Shown here one piece after another: positions 34,976 through 46,200 of a stretch of DNA of 64,000 nt (within the stretch, counting starts at the first letter, position 1; the number at the start of each line of letters is the position of its first letter). The stretch is taken from the NCBI RefSeq assembly GCF_021648855.1, contig NZ_JAKJHX010000006.1, positions 14,682-78,681 on the forward strand, read 5' to 3'. The DNA is from Tychonema litorale BBK16 (GTDB lineage: Bacteria; Cyanobacteriota; Cyanobacteriia; Cyanobacteriales; Microcoleaceae). Both the position numbers and the translations under genes were made by a program. A model generated the notes under the pieces. It ran no database searches. It saw nothing but the letters and a program-made list of their open reading frames with translations, and was not told where the DNA came from.

Positions 34976-36664
34976 GTGTTAACGTCTAACCACTTTTTAA
35001 AAGTTTTGTTGGTTGAGGATAACCTCGCAGATGCGACGCTGGTTGCAGACCTTTTAGGCTCATTCAGTGATGCTATGTTTGGTCTTCAAACTGTTAATTG
35101 TCTGGAGGAGGGGATAAAATGTCTGCAAGTAGCAGAGTTTGATGCGATACTATTAGGTTTGTCAGTGCAAGATTGTTTGGGTGAAGGCGATCCGATCGCA
35201 ATTTTGAAAGCCCGATCGCCCACAGTGCCAATTCTGGTGCTCACGGATTTGAACGATCAACATACGGCACTGTCGGTGTTGCGAGCGGGCGCTCAAGATT
35301 GTTTGGTGAAGGGAAGATTTCACAGAACTCTGCTGGTGCGGGCAATTAACTATGCGATCGAACGCCAGCGCATAGAAGAACAATTGCGACAACAAGCCCA
35401 AAGAGAGCGGGTTTTGAGCAAAATGATCGAAAATATTCGATCGTCAATCGATGCTACAAGTATTCTCCAAAATACCGTTGCAGAAGTGCGCCAATTTCTG
35501 AAAACAGACCGCGTTTTAATTTATCGTTGTCAAACTCCTGACACAAAACTCAACCAGGAAGAGCAAAAATGCCAGATTGTGGCAGGTGACGGATTGCCAG
35601 AAGGTTATATTGAAAACCCAAATATTTGTTCTGCTTTGGCGGTGTCGTGTCTTTTTTTGGTGGAGTCTAAGTCGGTACAAGCAATATCAGATGTCAGTGT
35701 GGCCGAATTGACGGGCGGTGGCAAAGAGTTGCTGAAAAATTGTGAAATGGCGGCAGTTTTAAGCGTTCCGATCTGGCAATCTGGAGAGAAGAAAGCGACA
35801 AATACAACATCTTTTGACTCTATTTGGGAAGAGGAAAAAGATGAGTATTACCCCGAAGATTCGATGGCGCTGCTGGCTTTTAAGAAACCGCAGGTAGTGT
35901 TCAAAAGTGGTTCTGAGTCTGGTACTGAAAATCACAATTATTTGTGGGGAATGCTGACAGCATACAATTGCACAGGTGTGAGACAGTGGCAGCAGTGGGA
36001 AATAGAATTTTTAATAACTTTGGCAAATCAAGTGGCGATCGCGATCGAACAATCTCAACTTTACCGCAAGCTAGCAATAGCCAACCAAAAATTGCAGCAA
36101 CTGGCAACTACAGACGGACTGACGGGGATTGCTAACCGTCGCCAGTTCGATCGCGTTTTGATGTTCGAGTGGCGCAGGTTAGGCAGAGAGGAATTGCCTC
36201 TGTCTTTGATCCTGTTTGACATCGACTTTTTTAAACCTTACAACGATTTTTATGGTCATCTTGCAGGCGACAACTGCTTGTATCAAGTTGCTAAGGCGAT
36301 CGCCTCTGTTGTCAAGAGGGCAGGAGATTTGCCCGCCCGTTACGGCGGGGAAGAATTTGTGGTACTACTGCCCAATACTTCGGCTGAAGGGGCTGATGTT
36401 GTCGCGCGGAAAATTTGCGATCGGCTAAATGCCCTAAAACTCCCCCACGCGCGATCGGAAATCGAGTCCTACGTTACCCTCAGTTGTGGTGTTGCTACGA
36501 CTATTCCTTCTCCTCATGAATCTCCCGACAGCCTAATTCACAGTGCTGATGGTGCTCTGTATCAAGCGAAAGCTGAAGGCAAAAATCGCATTTGTTACGC
36601 CAGCACTAGCTTTATTAATGTTACGCATAATCAGGACACGGCAGTGCCGTTTCCCTACAATTGA
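34976..36664 (+). CDS. Diguanylate cyclase, pseudo-REC-GAF-GGDEF
   Basis: A cytosolic 562-residue enzyme expected to make cyclic di-GMP from two GTP. The N-terminal receiver has Gly61 (ILLGLSVQD) in place of the phospho-acceptor Asp, though the acidic pair and Lys are kept, so it cannot be phosphorylated in the normal way. A GAF domain (about 140-365) has a long Glu-rich insert. The GGDEF domain has the active-site motif GGEEF at 457-461 and an allosteric I-site RxxD (Arg448-Asp451), so product inhibition is expected. No EAL domain is present. The start is GTG at 34976. The last dozen or so residues (DTAVPFPYN at the end) are encoded by half of a family A interspersed repeat. The stop abuts the stop of the convergent kinase. 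Confidence 0.93.
   Translation: MLTSNHFLKVLLVEDNLADATLVADLLGSFSDAMFGLQTVNCLEEGIKCLQVAEFDAILLGLSVQDCLGEGDPIAILKARSPTVPILVLTDLNDQHTALSVLRAGAQDCLVKGRFHRTLLVRAINYAIERQRIEEQLRQQAQRERVLSKMIENIRSSIDATSILQNTVAEVRQFLKTDRVLIYRCQTPDTKLNQEEQKCQIVAGDGLPEGYIENPNICSALAVSCLFLVESKSVQAISDVSVAELTGGGKELLKNCEMAAVLSVPIWQSGEKKATNTTSFDSIWEEEKDEYYPEDSMALLAFKKPQVVFKSGSESGTENHNYLWGMLTAYNCTGVRQWQQWEIEFLITLANQVAIAIEQSQLYRKLAIANQKLQQLATTDGLTGIANRRQFDRVLMFEWRRLGREELPLSLILFDIDFFKPYNDFYGHLAGDNCLYQVAKAIASVVKRAGDLPARYGGEEFVVLLPNTSAEGADVVARKICDRLNALKLPHARSEIESYVTLSCGVATTIPSPHESPDSLIHSADGALYQAKAEGKNRICYASTSFINVTHNQDTAVPFPYN
36633..36660. repeat. Family A repeat, half copy inside the cyclase 3' end
   Basis: AGGACACGGCAGTGCCGTTT followed by CCCTACAA is one arm of the family A palindrome. 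It is translated as the last residues of the diguanylate cyclase and directly precedes its TGA. The second arm is absent. Confidence 0.8.
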
Positions 36665-39130
36665 TTAAATCGATTGGCGAATCGGTATTTCGATCGCAAA
36701 TTCCGTACCAATTCCTAACTCGGAATTGCACTCCAATTTTCCTTGATGTTTTTCAACTATGATCTCGTAACTAATAGCCAATCCCAATCCAGTACCTTTT
36801 CCAACAGGTTTAGTCGTAAAAAATGGATCGAACAACCGCTGCTGCACTGATTTTGGAATGCCAGTACCGCTGTCTGCGATCGCAATTTTCACCCGATCGC
36901 CCTCCACAACTTCCGTCCGAATTGTAATTGTAGAAACAGGCGATAGACTATCTTCATCTTGAAAATTGTTAGCCTTTTCTTCCAAAGCATCTATTGCATT
37001 GCTCAACAAATTCATAAACACTTGATTCAATTGACCAGAGTAACATTCCACTTGTGGTAGATTACCGTATTTTTTAATGATCGAAATAGCACTATACTCC
37101 CCTTTTTTATTCAAACGATGACCCAAAATCATCAAAGTGCTGTCAATTCCTGCATGAATATTCACAGCTTTAAAAGCTGCTTCATCCAGGCGAGAGAAAG
37201 TACGCAAAGACTTGACAATTTCCTGAATTCTATCAGCTCCAACTGCCATTGAATCCAGCAGCTTTGGCAAGTCTGCTTGGATAAAATCCAAGTCGCATTC
37301 TTGAAGTTCTGCCTCAATTTCTGCTGTTGGTGTTGGGTAAGCTACCCGGTAAAGTTCAAGAATTCTTAACAAATCATTCGTGTAATCTTTGGCATAGATA
37401 ATATTGCCAAATATAAAACTGACAGGATTATTAATTTCGTGGGCGACACCAGCCACTAATTGACCCAAAGAAGACATTTTTTCACTTTGAACGAGCTGTG
37501 CTTGGGTATTACCAAGGGTGTTAAAAGCCAATTCTAATTCCACTGCTTGTTCTCTGAGTCTAGATTCTGATTCTAGAGCTGCGACTTCTGTTGCTTTTCG
37601 CTCTGTCACATCAACCCCAATCCCCCAAAACTCCCAGCCGGGAACGGAAAATTCAGCGGAAATATTAGACCAAGCAACTGTTTTTACACTACCGTCAGCC
37701 GCGATCAATTCTACTTCTAAATTCCGAAAATTATGTTCGAGTTTGACAACTTCTTTAAACACTTTTTGTCGGTCTTTGACATCAGGTATTAGTAGTTGTA
37801 TCGCTTGCTGGTTGGCGACCATTTCTGAGGTGCTGTAGCCCAAAACGTTTTCGCATTCTCGGTTCCAGACTATGATATTGCGATCGGCATCAACAGCGCT
37901 TAGCATTACTGGCATATTTTCCAGGATTAAGCGCAGCCTTGCTTCACTTTCTCTGAGAGCTTCTTCAACTCGCGCCCTCTCTGTGATGTCAACAGAAATA
38001 GCAATTAGTCCTGCAACTTCTGATTTTTCATCTAATATTGGTGTCCCGCGAGTTTCGTAAATGTGACCATTGAATTCAGCAGACCAAGTTTTTTCTTCGC
38101 CAGCCAAAACAAAGTTGATATTTTCGATGATTTGGGGGTAATCTTTGTACAATTCGTACACCGATAAGCCAACTATTTCTCCGGGCTTGAATCCTAAAGG
38201 TTCTAAGCCTTTGCCTTCGGATAGTGTAAATATTCCCCGGCGGTCAATGCAAAACAAAACTACTGGTGCATTGTTGACAACGGCACGCAAGCGTTTTTGA
38301 GTGATTTGCAGTGCTAATTCTGCTTGTTTGCGATCGGTAATATCGATCACAGCTCCGAATAATTTGATGACTTCCCCTTGCTGATTTTGCAAAATTTGCC
38401 CCCAACCAATTAGATATCTAATTTCTCCGTTGGAACGGTAAATGCGGTGGTAAATTTCGTAGGGTTGGCGATGGACGATCGCTTCGTCTATAGTTTGTTG
38501 AAAACGTTCTCTATCGTTGGGATGAATGTGCTCTATCAGTTCTGGATAACTTGGTGTTGGCAGGTTTAATTCTCGATCGAAAATTCTTTTTAATTCGTCC
38601 GACCAAGTAATTTCACCAGTAGTGAGGTCAAATTCCCAGTTACCGATATGAGCAACTTTTTGAGTTTCTTCTAGTTTTTGCTGGTATTCTGAGAGTTCAT
38701 CAGTGGCTTTTTTGCGATCGTTAATATCCGTCGCAGTGCCTATAAAGCCTTGAAATTTACCGGATGCTGTCAATTTCGGAACTCCTATTTCCTCGATCCA
38801 CCGATATTCGCCATCCGATCTTTTTAGCCGATATTCTCTCTTGAATTTCGCACGGAAATTCCCAGCCTTCGCATACATTTGTTCCCAGCAATCTAAATCT
38901 TCGGGGTGGATGTTTTGCCTCCAACCGTTGGCTGAAATTTCTGCTTCACTCAGCCCTGTAAATTCTGTCCACTGCGAATTAAAGTAATAACAATTGCTAT
39001 CTGCATCTGCTATCCACAGCATTGCTGGTACTAGATCTGCCCAGTCGCGCCAGCAATTTTCGCTTTCACCTGAAAAAGTTGCGATTGGTGCTTGTTTGGG
39101 GAATTGAGCTTCCGTGGGAAAACCACTCAT
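36665..39130 (-). CDS. Histidine kinase with four PAS domains
   Basis: A soluble kinase of 821 residues. Four PAS domains lie at about 25-140, 150-270, 275-390 and 395-515; the first two have typical PAC motifs (YRLKRSDGEYRWIEE, IYRSNGEIRYLIGW). A coiled coil (515-550) leads to HisKA with His564 in [16 protein letters not shown]. The ATPase domain ends with DSGTGIP and GTGLGLAIS. The HEINNPVSFI variant is shared with the 39226 and 56237 kinases and with a large cyanobacterial kinase class. There is no receiver, so a separate regulator is needed. It is the last of four kinase genes in one direction (36665-49664). Its stop codon touches that of the convergent cyclase, leaving no room for an intergenic terminator. 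Confidence 0.92.
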   Translation of the reverse strand: MSGFPTEAQFPKQAPIATFSGESENCWRDWADLVPAMLWIADADSNCYYFNSQWTEFTGLSEAEISANGWRQNIHPEDLDCWEQMYAKAGNFRAKFKREYRLKRSDGEYRWIEEIGVPKLTASGKFQGFIGTATDINDRKKATDELSEYQQKLEETQKVAHIGNWEFDLTTGEITWSDELKRIFDRELNLPTPSYPELIEHIHPNDRERFQQTIDEAIVHRQPYEIYHRIYRSNGEIRYLIGWGQILQNQQGEVIKLFGAVIDITDRKQAELALQITQKRLRAVVNNAPVVLFCIDRRGIFTLSEGKGLEPLGFKPGEIVGLSVYELYKDYPQIIENINFVLAGEEKTWSAEFNGHIYETRGTPILDEKSEVAGLIAISVDITERARVEEALRESEARLRLILENMPVMLSAVDADRNIIVWNRECENVLGYSTSEMVANQQAIQLLIPDVKDRQKVFKEVVKLEHNFRNLEVELIAADGSVKTVAWSNISAEFSVPGWEFWGIGVDVTERKATEVAALESESRLREQAVELELAFNTLGNTQAQLVQSEKMSSLGQLVAGVAHEINNPVSFIFGNIIYAKDYTNDLLRILELYRVAYPTPTAEIEAELQECDLDFIQADLPKLLDSMAVGADRIQEIVKSLRTFSRLDEAAFKAVNIHAGIDSTLMILGHRLNKKGEYSAISIIKKYGNLPQVECYSGQLNQVFMNLLSNAIDALEEKANNFQDEDSLSPVSTITIRTEVVEGDRVKIAIADSGTGIPKSVQQRLFDPFFTTKPVGKGTGLGLAISYEIIVEKHQGKLECNSELGIGTEFAIEIPIRQSI

Positions 39131-39225
39131 AAATTGATAATAGGTAAGTTTACAGTTACTGTTTTTATGGTTACGCTACGACGACATTTACTGTAGAAAA
39201 TTATCACCTTTTTAGCACCAGTATA

Positions 39226-41817
39226 TCAAGTCAAGCTCATATGTGTTAAATTTTGATGGACTGGAATTTCCACCAAGAACTCCGAACCCTTTCCCACCGT
39301 TGAAATACAGCTCAATTTTCCCCGATGTCGATCGACTATAATTGAATGAGAAATCGACAATCCCAAACCAGTTCCCTTGCCCACAGGTTTAGTAGTAAAA
39401 AATGGGTCAAACATCCTGAATGTCACCGACTCCTGTATTCCCCGCCCGTTGTCAGCAATAGACACGGCTACGAAGCCGCCAGCAGCCGGATAAGTCCGAA
39501 TAGTGATGGTACTGGGATGCCGATCGCACTCCTCAATTTCCCGTTGCGTGTCCCGTTCTTCCAAAGCATCGATCGCATTAATCAAAATATTCATAAATAC
39601 CTGATTCAACTGACCCGGAAAACATTCCACATTTGGCAGTTGCTGGTAATCTTTAATTACCTGAATCCCCGGACGGCTGCTGTGAGATTTCAGGCGATTT
39701 TGCAAAATCATTAAAGTGCTGTCAATTCCCTCATGAATATTGACAGACTTACCCGCAGATTCGTCTAAGCGGGAAAAGTTGCGTAGGGATTTCACAATTT
39801 CTACAATTCGATCAGTTCCTACTCGCATTGAATTGAACAGCTTCGGCAAATCTTCCGCCACATAATCCAGGTCAATTTCCTCGATTTTATCCAACACTCC
39901 CGCAGGCGGAATGGGGTAGTGATACTGATAAATTTTAATCAAAGCCAGCAGGTTTAAAGTATAATTACGAGCCGGAGCGAGATTGCCATGAATAAAGCTA
40001 ATAGGATTATTAATTTCATGGGCTACACCAGCAACTAACTGCCCCAAACTAACCATCTTTTCATTCTGAACAAGCTGAGATTGAGTCATTCTGAGCTTGT
40101 TAATTGCTACTTCTAACTCTAGGGCTTTTGAGCGTTCTCGCGCTTCCGATTCCTGCAAAGCTAACTCTGTTTGTTTGCGATCGCTAATATCTTGGTGAGT
40201 ACCATTCATCCGAAGTGGTTCACCCCATTCGTCATACTCAACCACTTTGCCCAATGCCATAATCCATTGCCAATTTCCTGATTTGTTGAGCATCCGAAAC
40301 TCAACTTCATAAACACTTGTATTACCTTCAATATGTAATTTTAAAACAGCCATTACCGTCAATTTATCTTCAGGATGCAGCAGATTTCCCCAAGATTTAA
40401 CTGTATTTTCAATTTCATTTTCTTCGTAGCCCAGCATGGCTTTCCACTGCGAGTCAAAATAAGTTTCACCTGTAGCTATATTCCAATCCCACAGCCCCAA
40501 CGAGCTGCCAAAAAGTGCCAACTGCAATCGTTCTTGACTAAGTTTTAAGGCTGATTCTGTACGTTTTAGTTCTGTTAAGTCGGCAATTATTACCATCATT
40601 CCTATGGGTTGATTGTTGCTATCTTTAATACAGTCAGCTCGCAATTGAGTTTCTATAATTTCGCCATTTTTAGCTTTGAGTTGGATGTCACCACTCCATG
40701 ACAAGCCTTTCCGCAGCACAATAAATAACTTTCTCAATTCTTGATATTTGGTATAAACTACTGCGGGGCCACCGCTATTATTTAGTTCCTCAACTGTATA
40801 GCCATAGCGCTGAATAAATGCTAGATTGTGATAAATTGAATAACCTTCCAAATTAGCGATGGCGATCGCATCACTAGCGCTATCTACAGCTTGAGTTACT
40901 TGCTGCAAAGTCAATTCTGCTTGTTTGCGATCGGTAATGTCAAACATCACTCCATCGATCCACAAAATTTGCCCTTCTAGATTGTAAGCCGGTCTGCCTC
41001 TTTCGGAAATCCACCGCGTTGCGCCGTCAGCACAAATAATCCGGTATTCTAAATAGTAGGGCTGTTTGGATACTATTGCTGCTTTGATTTTGCGATCGAT
41101 CATTTCAGTGTCTGTAGCATGGATAATATCACTCAAACAAAAGCTGCTTTTGCACATAAACTCTGTAGCAGAATAGCCACTAATTGCCTCAATCTCATCG
41201 CTGATAAATTCCATTTTCCAATGCACATCGTACTGACAGCGGTAGATAGCAGCAGGGATATTTTCAACTAGGGAGCGAAATCTGGCTTCACTCGCAAGCA
41301 TTGCCTCTTCTACACTTATTGTATAATTAAAAAAACTTTTACTAGATTCTAGTTGCTCTTTGGTTAAAATTTTGTCTGTATTTTTTTGCCCTTCTGCTTG
41401 CCATTTGTGGCGGACGATGGCGCATTGTAGAGTCCGTATCAGTAGCCGACTATCTAGCTGTCCTTTCACCAGATAATCTTGCGCGCCTGCTGCAATTAAC
41501 TCGATGGCTAGTGCTTCATCATCGGCGGCGGTGAGAATGACGATGGGAATATTTATACCATAGTTTTGCAGGCTTAAAAAATTATCGAAGCGTTGGCTAT
41601 TAGGAAGTGAAATGTCTAACAAAATCACATCAAAAACCTGACCAACTAAATTTTCTATAGCTTCCCTGAGTCTAAGAATATGGGTCAAATAAATTAATTT
41701 ATTCAGTTTGCTTTCTAACAAAATATTTTGAATTAGTTCCGCATCTTCGGCACATTCTTCAACCAAAAGAAGGTTCAAATAAGGTGGCTTCAAAGTTGAC
41801 TGAAAAACTGATGTCAT
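39226..41817 (-). CDS. Hybrid histidine kinase, REC-PASx3-HK
   Basis: A soluble 863-residue kinase. The N-terminal receiver has acidic residues (EECAED), Asp68 in [10 protein letters not shown] and Lys in YLVKGQ. Three PAS domains follow at about 175-300, 303-420 and 425-550. HisKA has His600 in [16 protein letters not shown], and the ATPase domain has DNGRGIQ and GTGLGLSIS. The receiver is of the class found at the N-terminus of the 2140-residue kinase and the cyclase. The 95-base spacing to the next kinase downstream suggests possible co-transcription. Confidence 0.92.
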   Translation of the reverse strand: MTSVFQSTLKPPYLNLLLVEECAEDAELIQNILLESKLNKLIYLTHILRLREAIENLVGQVFDVILLDISLPNSQRFDNFLSLQNYGINIPIVILTAADDEALAIELIAAGAQDYLVKGQLDSRLLIRTLQCAIVRHKWQAEGQKNTDKILTKEQLESSKSFFNYTISVEEAMLASEARFRSLVENIPAAIYRCQYDVHWKMEFISDEIEAISGYSATEFMCKSSFCLSDIIHATDTEMIDRKIKAAIVSKQPYYLEYRIICADGATRWISERGRPAYNLEGQILWIDGVMFDITDRKQAELTLQQVTQAVDSASDAIAIANLEGYSIYHNLAFIQRYGYTVEELNNSGGPAVVYTKYQELRKLFIVLRKGLSWSGDIQLKAKNGEIIETQLRADCIKDSNNQPIGMMVIIADLTELKRTESALKLSQERLQLALFGSSLGLWDWNIATGETYFDSQWKAMLGYEENEIENTVKSWGNLLHPEDKLTVMAVLKLHIEGNTSVYEVEFRMLNKSGNWQWIMALGKVVEYDEWGEPLRMNGTHQDISDRKQTELALQESEARERSKALELEVAINKLRMTQSQLVQNEKMVSLGQLVAGVAHEINNPISFIHGNLAPARNYTLNLLALIKIYQYHYPIPPAGVLDKIEEIDLDYVAEDLPKLFNSMRVGTDRIVEIVKSLRNFSRLDESAGKSVNIHEGIDSTLMILQNRLKSHSSRPGIQVIKDYQQLPNVECFPGQLNQVFMNILINAIDALEERDTQREIEECDRHPSTITIRTYPAAGGFVAVSIADNGRGIQESVTFRMFDPFFTTKPVGKGTGLGLSISHSIIVDRHRGKLSCISTVGKGSEFLVEIPVHQNLTHMSLT

Positions 41818-42018
41818 TGGTTAAAGTTTAATAAAAAGATAATTTAGGTTTGGTTGATTTTTGGTAAGTCCTGTATGGGCATTGTGCATTAGGTATTGGG
41901 CATTGGGTATGGCGAATCGGCAATTGGTAACTAGGAGTTAGTAGCCGTCTCTCTCCCCCTCTCCCCCTCTCCCTCTCTTCCCCTCTTCCTTCTTCCTTCT
42001 TCCTTCTATCTTCAATCT

Positions 42019-43230
42019 TCAATCTTTCTCCTGTTTTGGCAACACCACTGTAAATATGCTACCTTTGCCGAGGTTGCTGCTAATGGCAATCTGACCGTTA
42101 AAAGGTTTTAGTAGTTCTATGCAAGTATAAAGTCCCAGGCCTGTTCCTGTCGGTTCGCCCTCTTTTTGTTCCTCGCCTTTAGGTGGTTTAGAGGTGTAAA
42201 AAGGATCAAATATTTTTGATAAATCTTCTGGTGCTATCCCGCATCCAGTATCGGAAATATCCATATATATTTTCGATTCGTCTTGTCGAGTAACAATAGT
42301 GAGTTCCCTAACTTTTTTATCCCACATAGCATCCATTGCATTATTGATTAAGTTATAAAAAACTTGGGAGATGTAGGAATAAATTAAGGGAATATTTGCG
42401 ATATTTTCATCATAAAAGTATTTTTTCTTAATCTTATTTTTAAAATACAGATTACCTTCCAATAACTGAATTTCTCGTTGGACTAATTCGTTAATATTAA
42501 CGTCCTGCAAATCTTGCTTTTGCTCTTTTCTACTTTTCACCATCAGAGTGTCCATAATCTGATTGACTTTTGTGATGGCTTGCAAAATATACTTGGTATA
42601 ACTAAAAAATGAGTAGTCGTTAATTTTGGTCGCTTTTGTTTCTATCAGATCGACGCTAGTCTGCATAACTTGAAGTGGACTTTTCAGGTTGTGTACCATG
42701 CCCTGAGTCAATCGACCGATGATGGCTGTTTTTTCCTGGTCGATGAGTTGCTTACTTTTTTGTTCGACAAGTCTTTCCAGATTTTGGTTGAGGTGAGCAA
42801 GTTCTGCATTTTTTTCTTCTAGTTTTTTTTGTAGACTACGAATAGTCAAGTGAGTGTCAATTCTGCTCAATACTTCTTCGTGCTGGAATGGCTTGGTAAT
42901 GTAGTCAACTGCTCCTGTCTGAAAGCCTTTTACTTTGTCAAGGGTATCAGAAAGGGCGCTCATAAATATGATGGGAATGTCTTGGGTGGCTTGGTCTGCT
43001 TTCAAGCGGCGACAAGTTTCAAACCCGTCAATTCCCGGCATCATGATGTCCAAAAGAATCAGGTCTGGATGGATGTATTCAATTTGCTCGATCGCACTTT
43101 CGCCGTCCTGAGCTACCAATACCTTAAACCCGTAGTTTTTCAACAACTCGAAAAGTACATCCAGATTTGTCTGGTTGTCATCGACAATTAGTATGATGCT
43201 TCTTTCGGAATTTTTATCGTTCATATTCAA
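42019..43230 (-). CDS. REC-histidine kinase
   Basis: A compact soluble kinase of 403 residues. The receiver has Asp61 in LLDIMMPGIDG and Lys in YITKPF; a coiled coil (about 128-165) joins it to the kinase. The phospho-acceptor His180 lies in MVHNLKSPLQV instead of the usual HE-x-NNP, an alternative H-box also found in other cyanobacterial kinases. The ATPase part has NLINNAMDA, DTGCGI and GTGLGLYTC. It begins 11 bases after the stop of the 2140-residue kinase, so the two are almost certainly one operon and its receiver may accept phosphate from that kinase. About 200 bases of low-complexity sequence with CTTCCTT repeats separate it from the next gene. Confidence 0.92.
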   Translation of the reverse strand: MNMNDKNSERSIILIVDDNQTNLDVLFELLKNYGFKVLVAQDGESAIEQIEYIHPDLILLDIMMPGIDGFETCRRLKADQATQDIPIIFMSALSDTLDKVKGFQTGAVDYITKPFQHEEVLSRIDTHLTIRSLQKKLEEKNAELAHLNQNLERLVEQKSKQLIDQEKTAIIGRLTQGMVHNLKSPLQVMQTSVDLIETKATKINDYSFFSYTKYILQAITKVNQIMDTLMVKSRKEQKQDLQDVNINELVQREIQLLEGNLYFKNKIKKKYFYDENIANIPLIYSYISQVFYNLINNAMDAMWDKKVRELTIVTRQDESKIYMDISDTGCGIAPEDLSKIFDPFYTSKPPKGEEQKEGEPTGTGLGLYTCIELLKPFNGQIAISSNLGKGSIFTVVLPKQEKD

Positions 43231-43241
43231 TGATTAAAAAA

Positions 43242-46200
43242 TTAAGACAAATGTTGCTTTAAAAAAACTCGAATTTGCTTGAGTTGAAATCCCTTAGCAA
43301 GTTGTCGCACGTGGTGAGCGAAAGGCGCTAATTTCTGGTCAGAGTTTTCAAGTTTACTAATTTCCTCTAGAATAGCTTCAATATCGCCCATCGAAGACAA
43401 TCTTAACAAAGTCAAGACTGACTCGCAGGCAGGAGAGACGATCGCAGAGTCAGCAGCAGCCAAGTCTGATCCTGTTTTTGGGGTTTGAGTTTTCCGTTTT
43501 TTGCCGGATGAGCTGTCTTCGTAAACCCATTCTAGTCCCAAATGTACGCGCAACGATTCTAAAAGCTGGTTAGTTTCAATGGGCTTAGTGAGAAAATCAT
43601 TGCACCCTGCAAGTATGCTCTCTTGCCTCGTAGTATCGTAAACGCTAGCCGACAAAGCAAGGATAACTGTATCTTTTAATTCCGGCAAGTGTCGCAGTCG
43701 TCTGGTAGCTTCCCAACCGTCCATTACTGGCATCAGCAAGTCCATTAAAATTAGATTCGGTTGAAATTCCAATGCTTTGTGTAAGCAGTCTTCGCCGTCT
43801 ATGGCTTGTACAATTTCAAAGCCCAAACGAGAGAGCATTTTATTCAGCATTGACCGATTTGCTTCGTTATCGTCTACTAACAGCACTTTGCGCTTGAGGC
43901 CGACAAAACCGATCAGCCGCTGTTTTTCTGGTGGAGGAGAGACTTCAAAAAACTGCGGGGCTGCTGGTAAGTCTATGTCTAACCAAAAAATGCTGCCTTT
44001 ACCGGAGGTACTTTGGACGTGAATTTTGCCACCCATCATTTTAACTAATTTTTGACTGATGGAAAGTCCCAATCCGGTACCTTCGACAAAATTGTGACGA
44101 TCGCCCACTTGGTGAAATGGCAAAAATATTTCTGCTAATTTGTGTTCTCCGATACCAATGCCGGTATCTTCGATTTGAAAGCGAATTTTAGGGGCTGGTG
44201 ATTTTTCTAAATTTGGTGCTGTGATGTCCGGGAGGGCTTCTATTGTGCCACTGGGAGTTAAATTTTCAGCAAAATTCTCCACGTAACCGACTTTTAATGT
44301 CACTCCGCCGAGGTTGGTAAACTTCACGGCATTGCTGAGCAAATTAATCAAAATTTGTCGCAGCCTTTTTTCATCTGCAAAAACCCAGCTTGGTAGCGGA
44401 GATAGTTGCTCAAAATTAAAGGTAATTCCTTTTTGATCTGATCGCATTTGGAACAAGTTAACAATAGTTTTTAGAAATAGTGATAAATCCATCTCTGTCA
44501 GAGACAGTTCCATTTTATCAGCTTCAATTTTTGCTAAATCTAAAACGTCATTAATCAGCGTCAGTAAGTGGTTGCCACACTGTTGAGCATTATTCAGACT
44601 CTCCTGTTGTTCAGTGGTTAAATTGCGATCGGGTTTTAGCAGTTGAATATATCCTAAAATCCCGTTCAAAGGAGTCCGTAATTCGTGACTCATGTTAGCG
44701 AGAAAGTCACTTTTAGCGCTGTTAGCTGCTTCGGCAGATTCTTTGGCCAATTGTAGGGCGGCTTCTGCTTGTTTGCGATCGGCAATTTCTGTTTGGGCTT
44801 GTTGAAACAAAGTAGATTGTTGGATGGCGATCGCCAACTGCACGCCCAATTGTTGCAAACACTCTTCCTCAAATTTGTGCCAGAGACGGGGTTCAGTACA
44901 GTGATGGGCGATTAACAGCCCCCATAAATTCTCGCCTTGCAAAATCGGTACTACCAGACTAGCTTTTACCTTAAGGTCAGTTAATAAATCCAAGTAGCAT
45001 TGAGCGATACCAGCGTTGTAAACATCATCTGTAGCTCGAATCCTACCATCTTTATACAGGGAAACATAGGCTTCGCCAAAACATGGATCGTAAATTTCCC
45101 TACCGGCGATTGCCATGCAATTGTCATCCACGGACTCCACAGCAATAAACCCGCTCCAATTAGGATTAAATTGGTAAATAACAGTCCTGTCTACTTGCAG
45201 AAACTGTCGCACTTCTTCGACAGCCTTGGTCAGAATTTCTTCGAGATTCAAAGAAGAGCGAATACGTTCCAGCATGGCTACTGCGAGGCGCTCCCGTTTT
45301 AATTGGTGACGTAAAGTTTCTTCGACTTTTTTGCGCTCGGTGATATCAGTAATTACGCCAACTGAACCGATAAAATTGCCAGTATCATCTTTAATGTTAT
45401 CGGCTCGAACCAATGTGATTACTGCTTCACCATTTTTCGTTTTTAGTTCAATTTCATCGCTCCAAGACAAGCCACTGCTAATGGTTTTATAGATCTGTTT
45501 GTAAATTTGAGGTGGGACGTACATCGCCTTAGCCGCATTGGTAAGGTTGAGTTCTTCAACAGTGTAGCCGTACCGCTGAATGAAGGCTTGGTTGTGGTAA
45601 ATAGAGCATCCTTTCAAGTCGGTAATTGCGATCGCATCGCTGGTACTTTCCACAGCCTGAGTAACTTTCAACAGCTCTAATTCTGCTTGTTTGCGATCGC
45701 TGATATCGGTCATTGAACCAACCATCCGCAGGGGATTTCCGGCTTTGTCCCACACTGCTTGAGCCCGTGCTAGCACCCACTTGTAGCTGCCATCTTTGCA
45801 AAGCAGGCGGTATTCACTGGCATAATTCGGGGTTTTGCGATCGAGGTAATCTTGGATAGCCAATTGCACCCGCGAAGCATCTTCAGGGTGAATTCGCTCA
45901 GTCCATACGGTGTTACTATTATCTATTTCACTGTCTGAATAACCGATAATTTCCTTCCAGCGAGCCGAACGAAAAACTTCCTTTGTTTTGAGGTTAAAAT
46001 CCCAAATGCCGTCTTGATTTCCCTTCAAAACTAACTGCCAACGTTCTTCACTTTTTCTCAATTCTTCTTGTGCTTTTTTGCGCTGAATATGAGAACCCAA
46101 CTGAGTCGCTACTGCCTTTACCAACTCTACTATACGACCCTCTAGAGTCGATGGATTGCGGTGGTAAAATACTAACACTGCTAGCACTTCTCCCTCAGCA

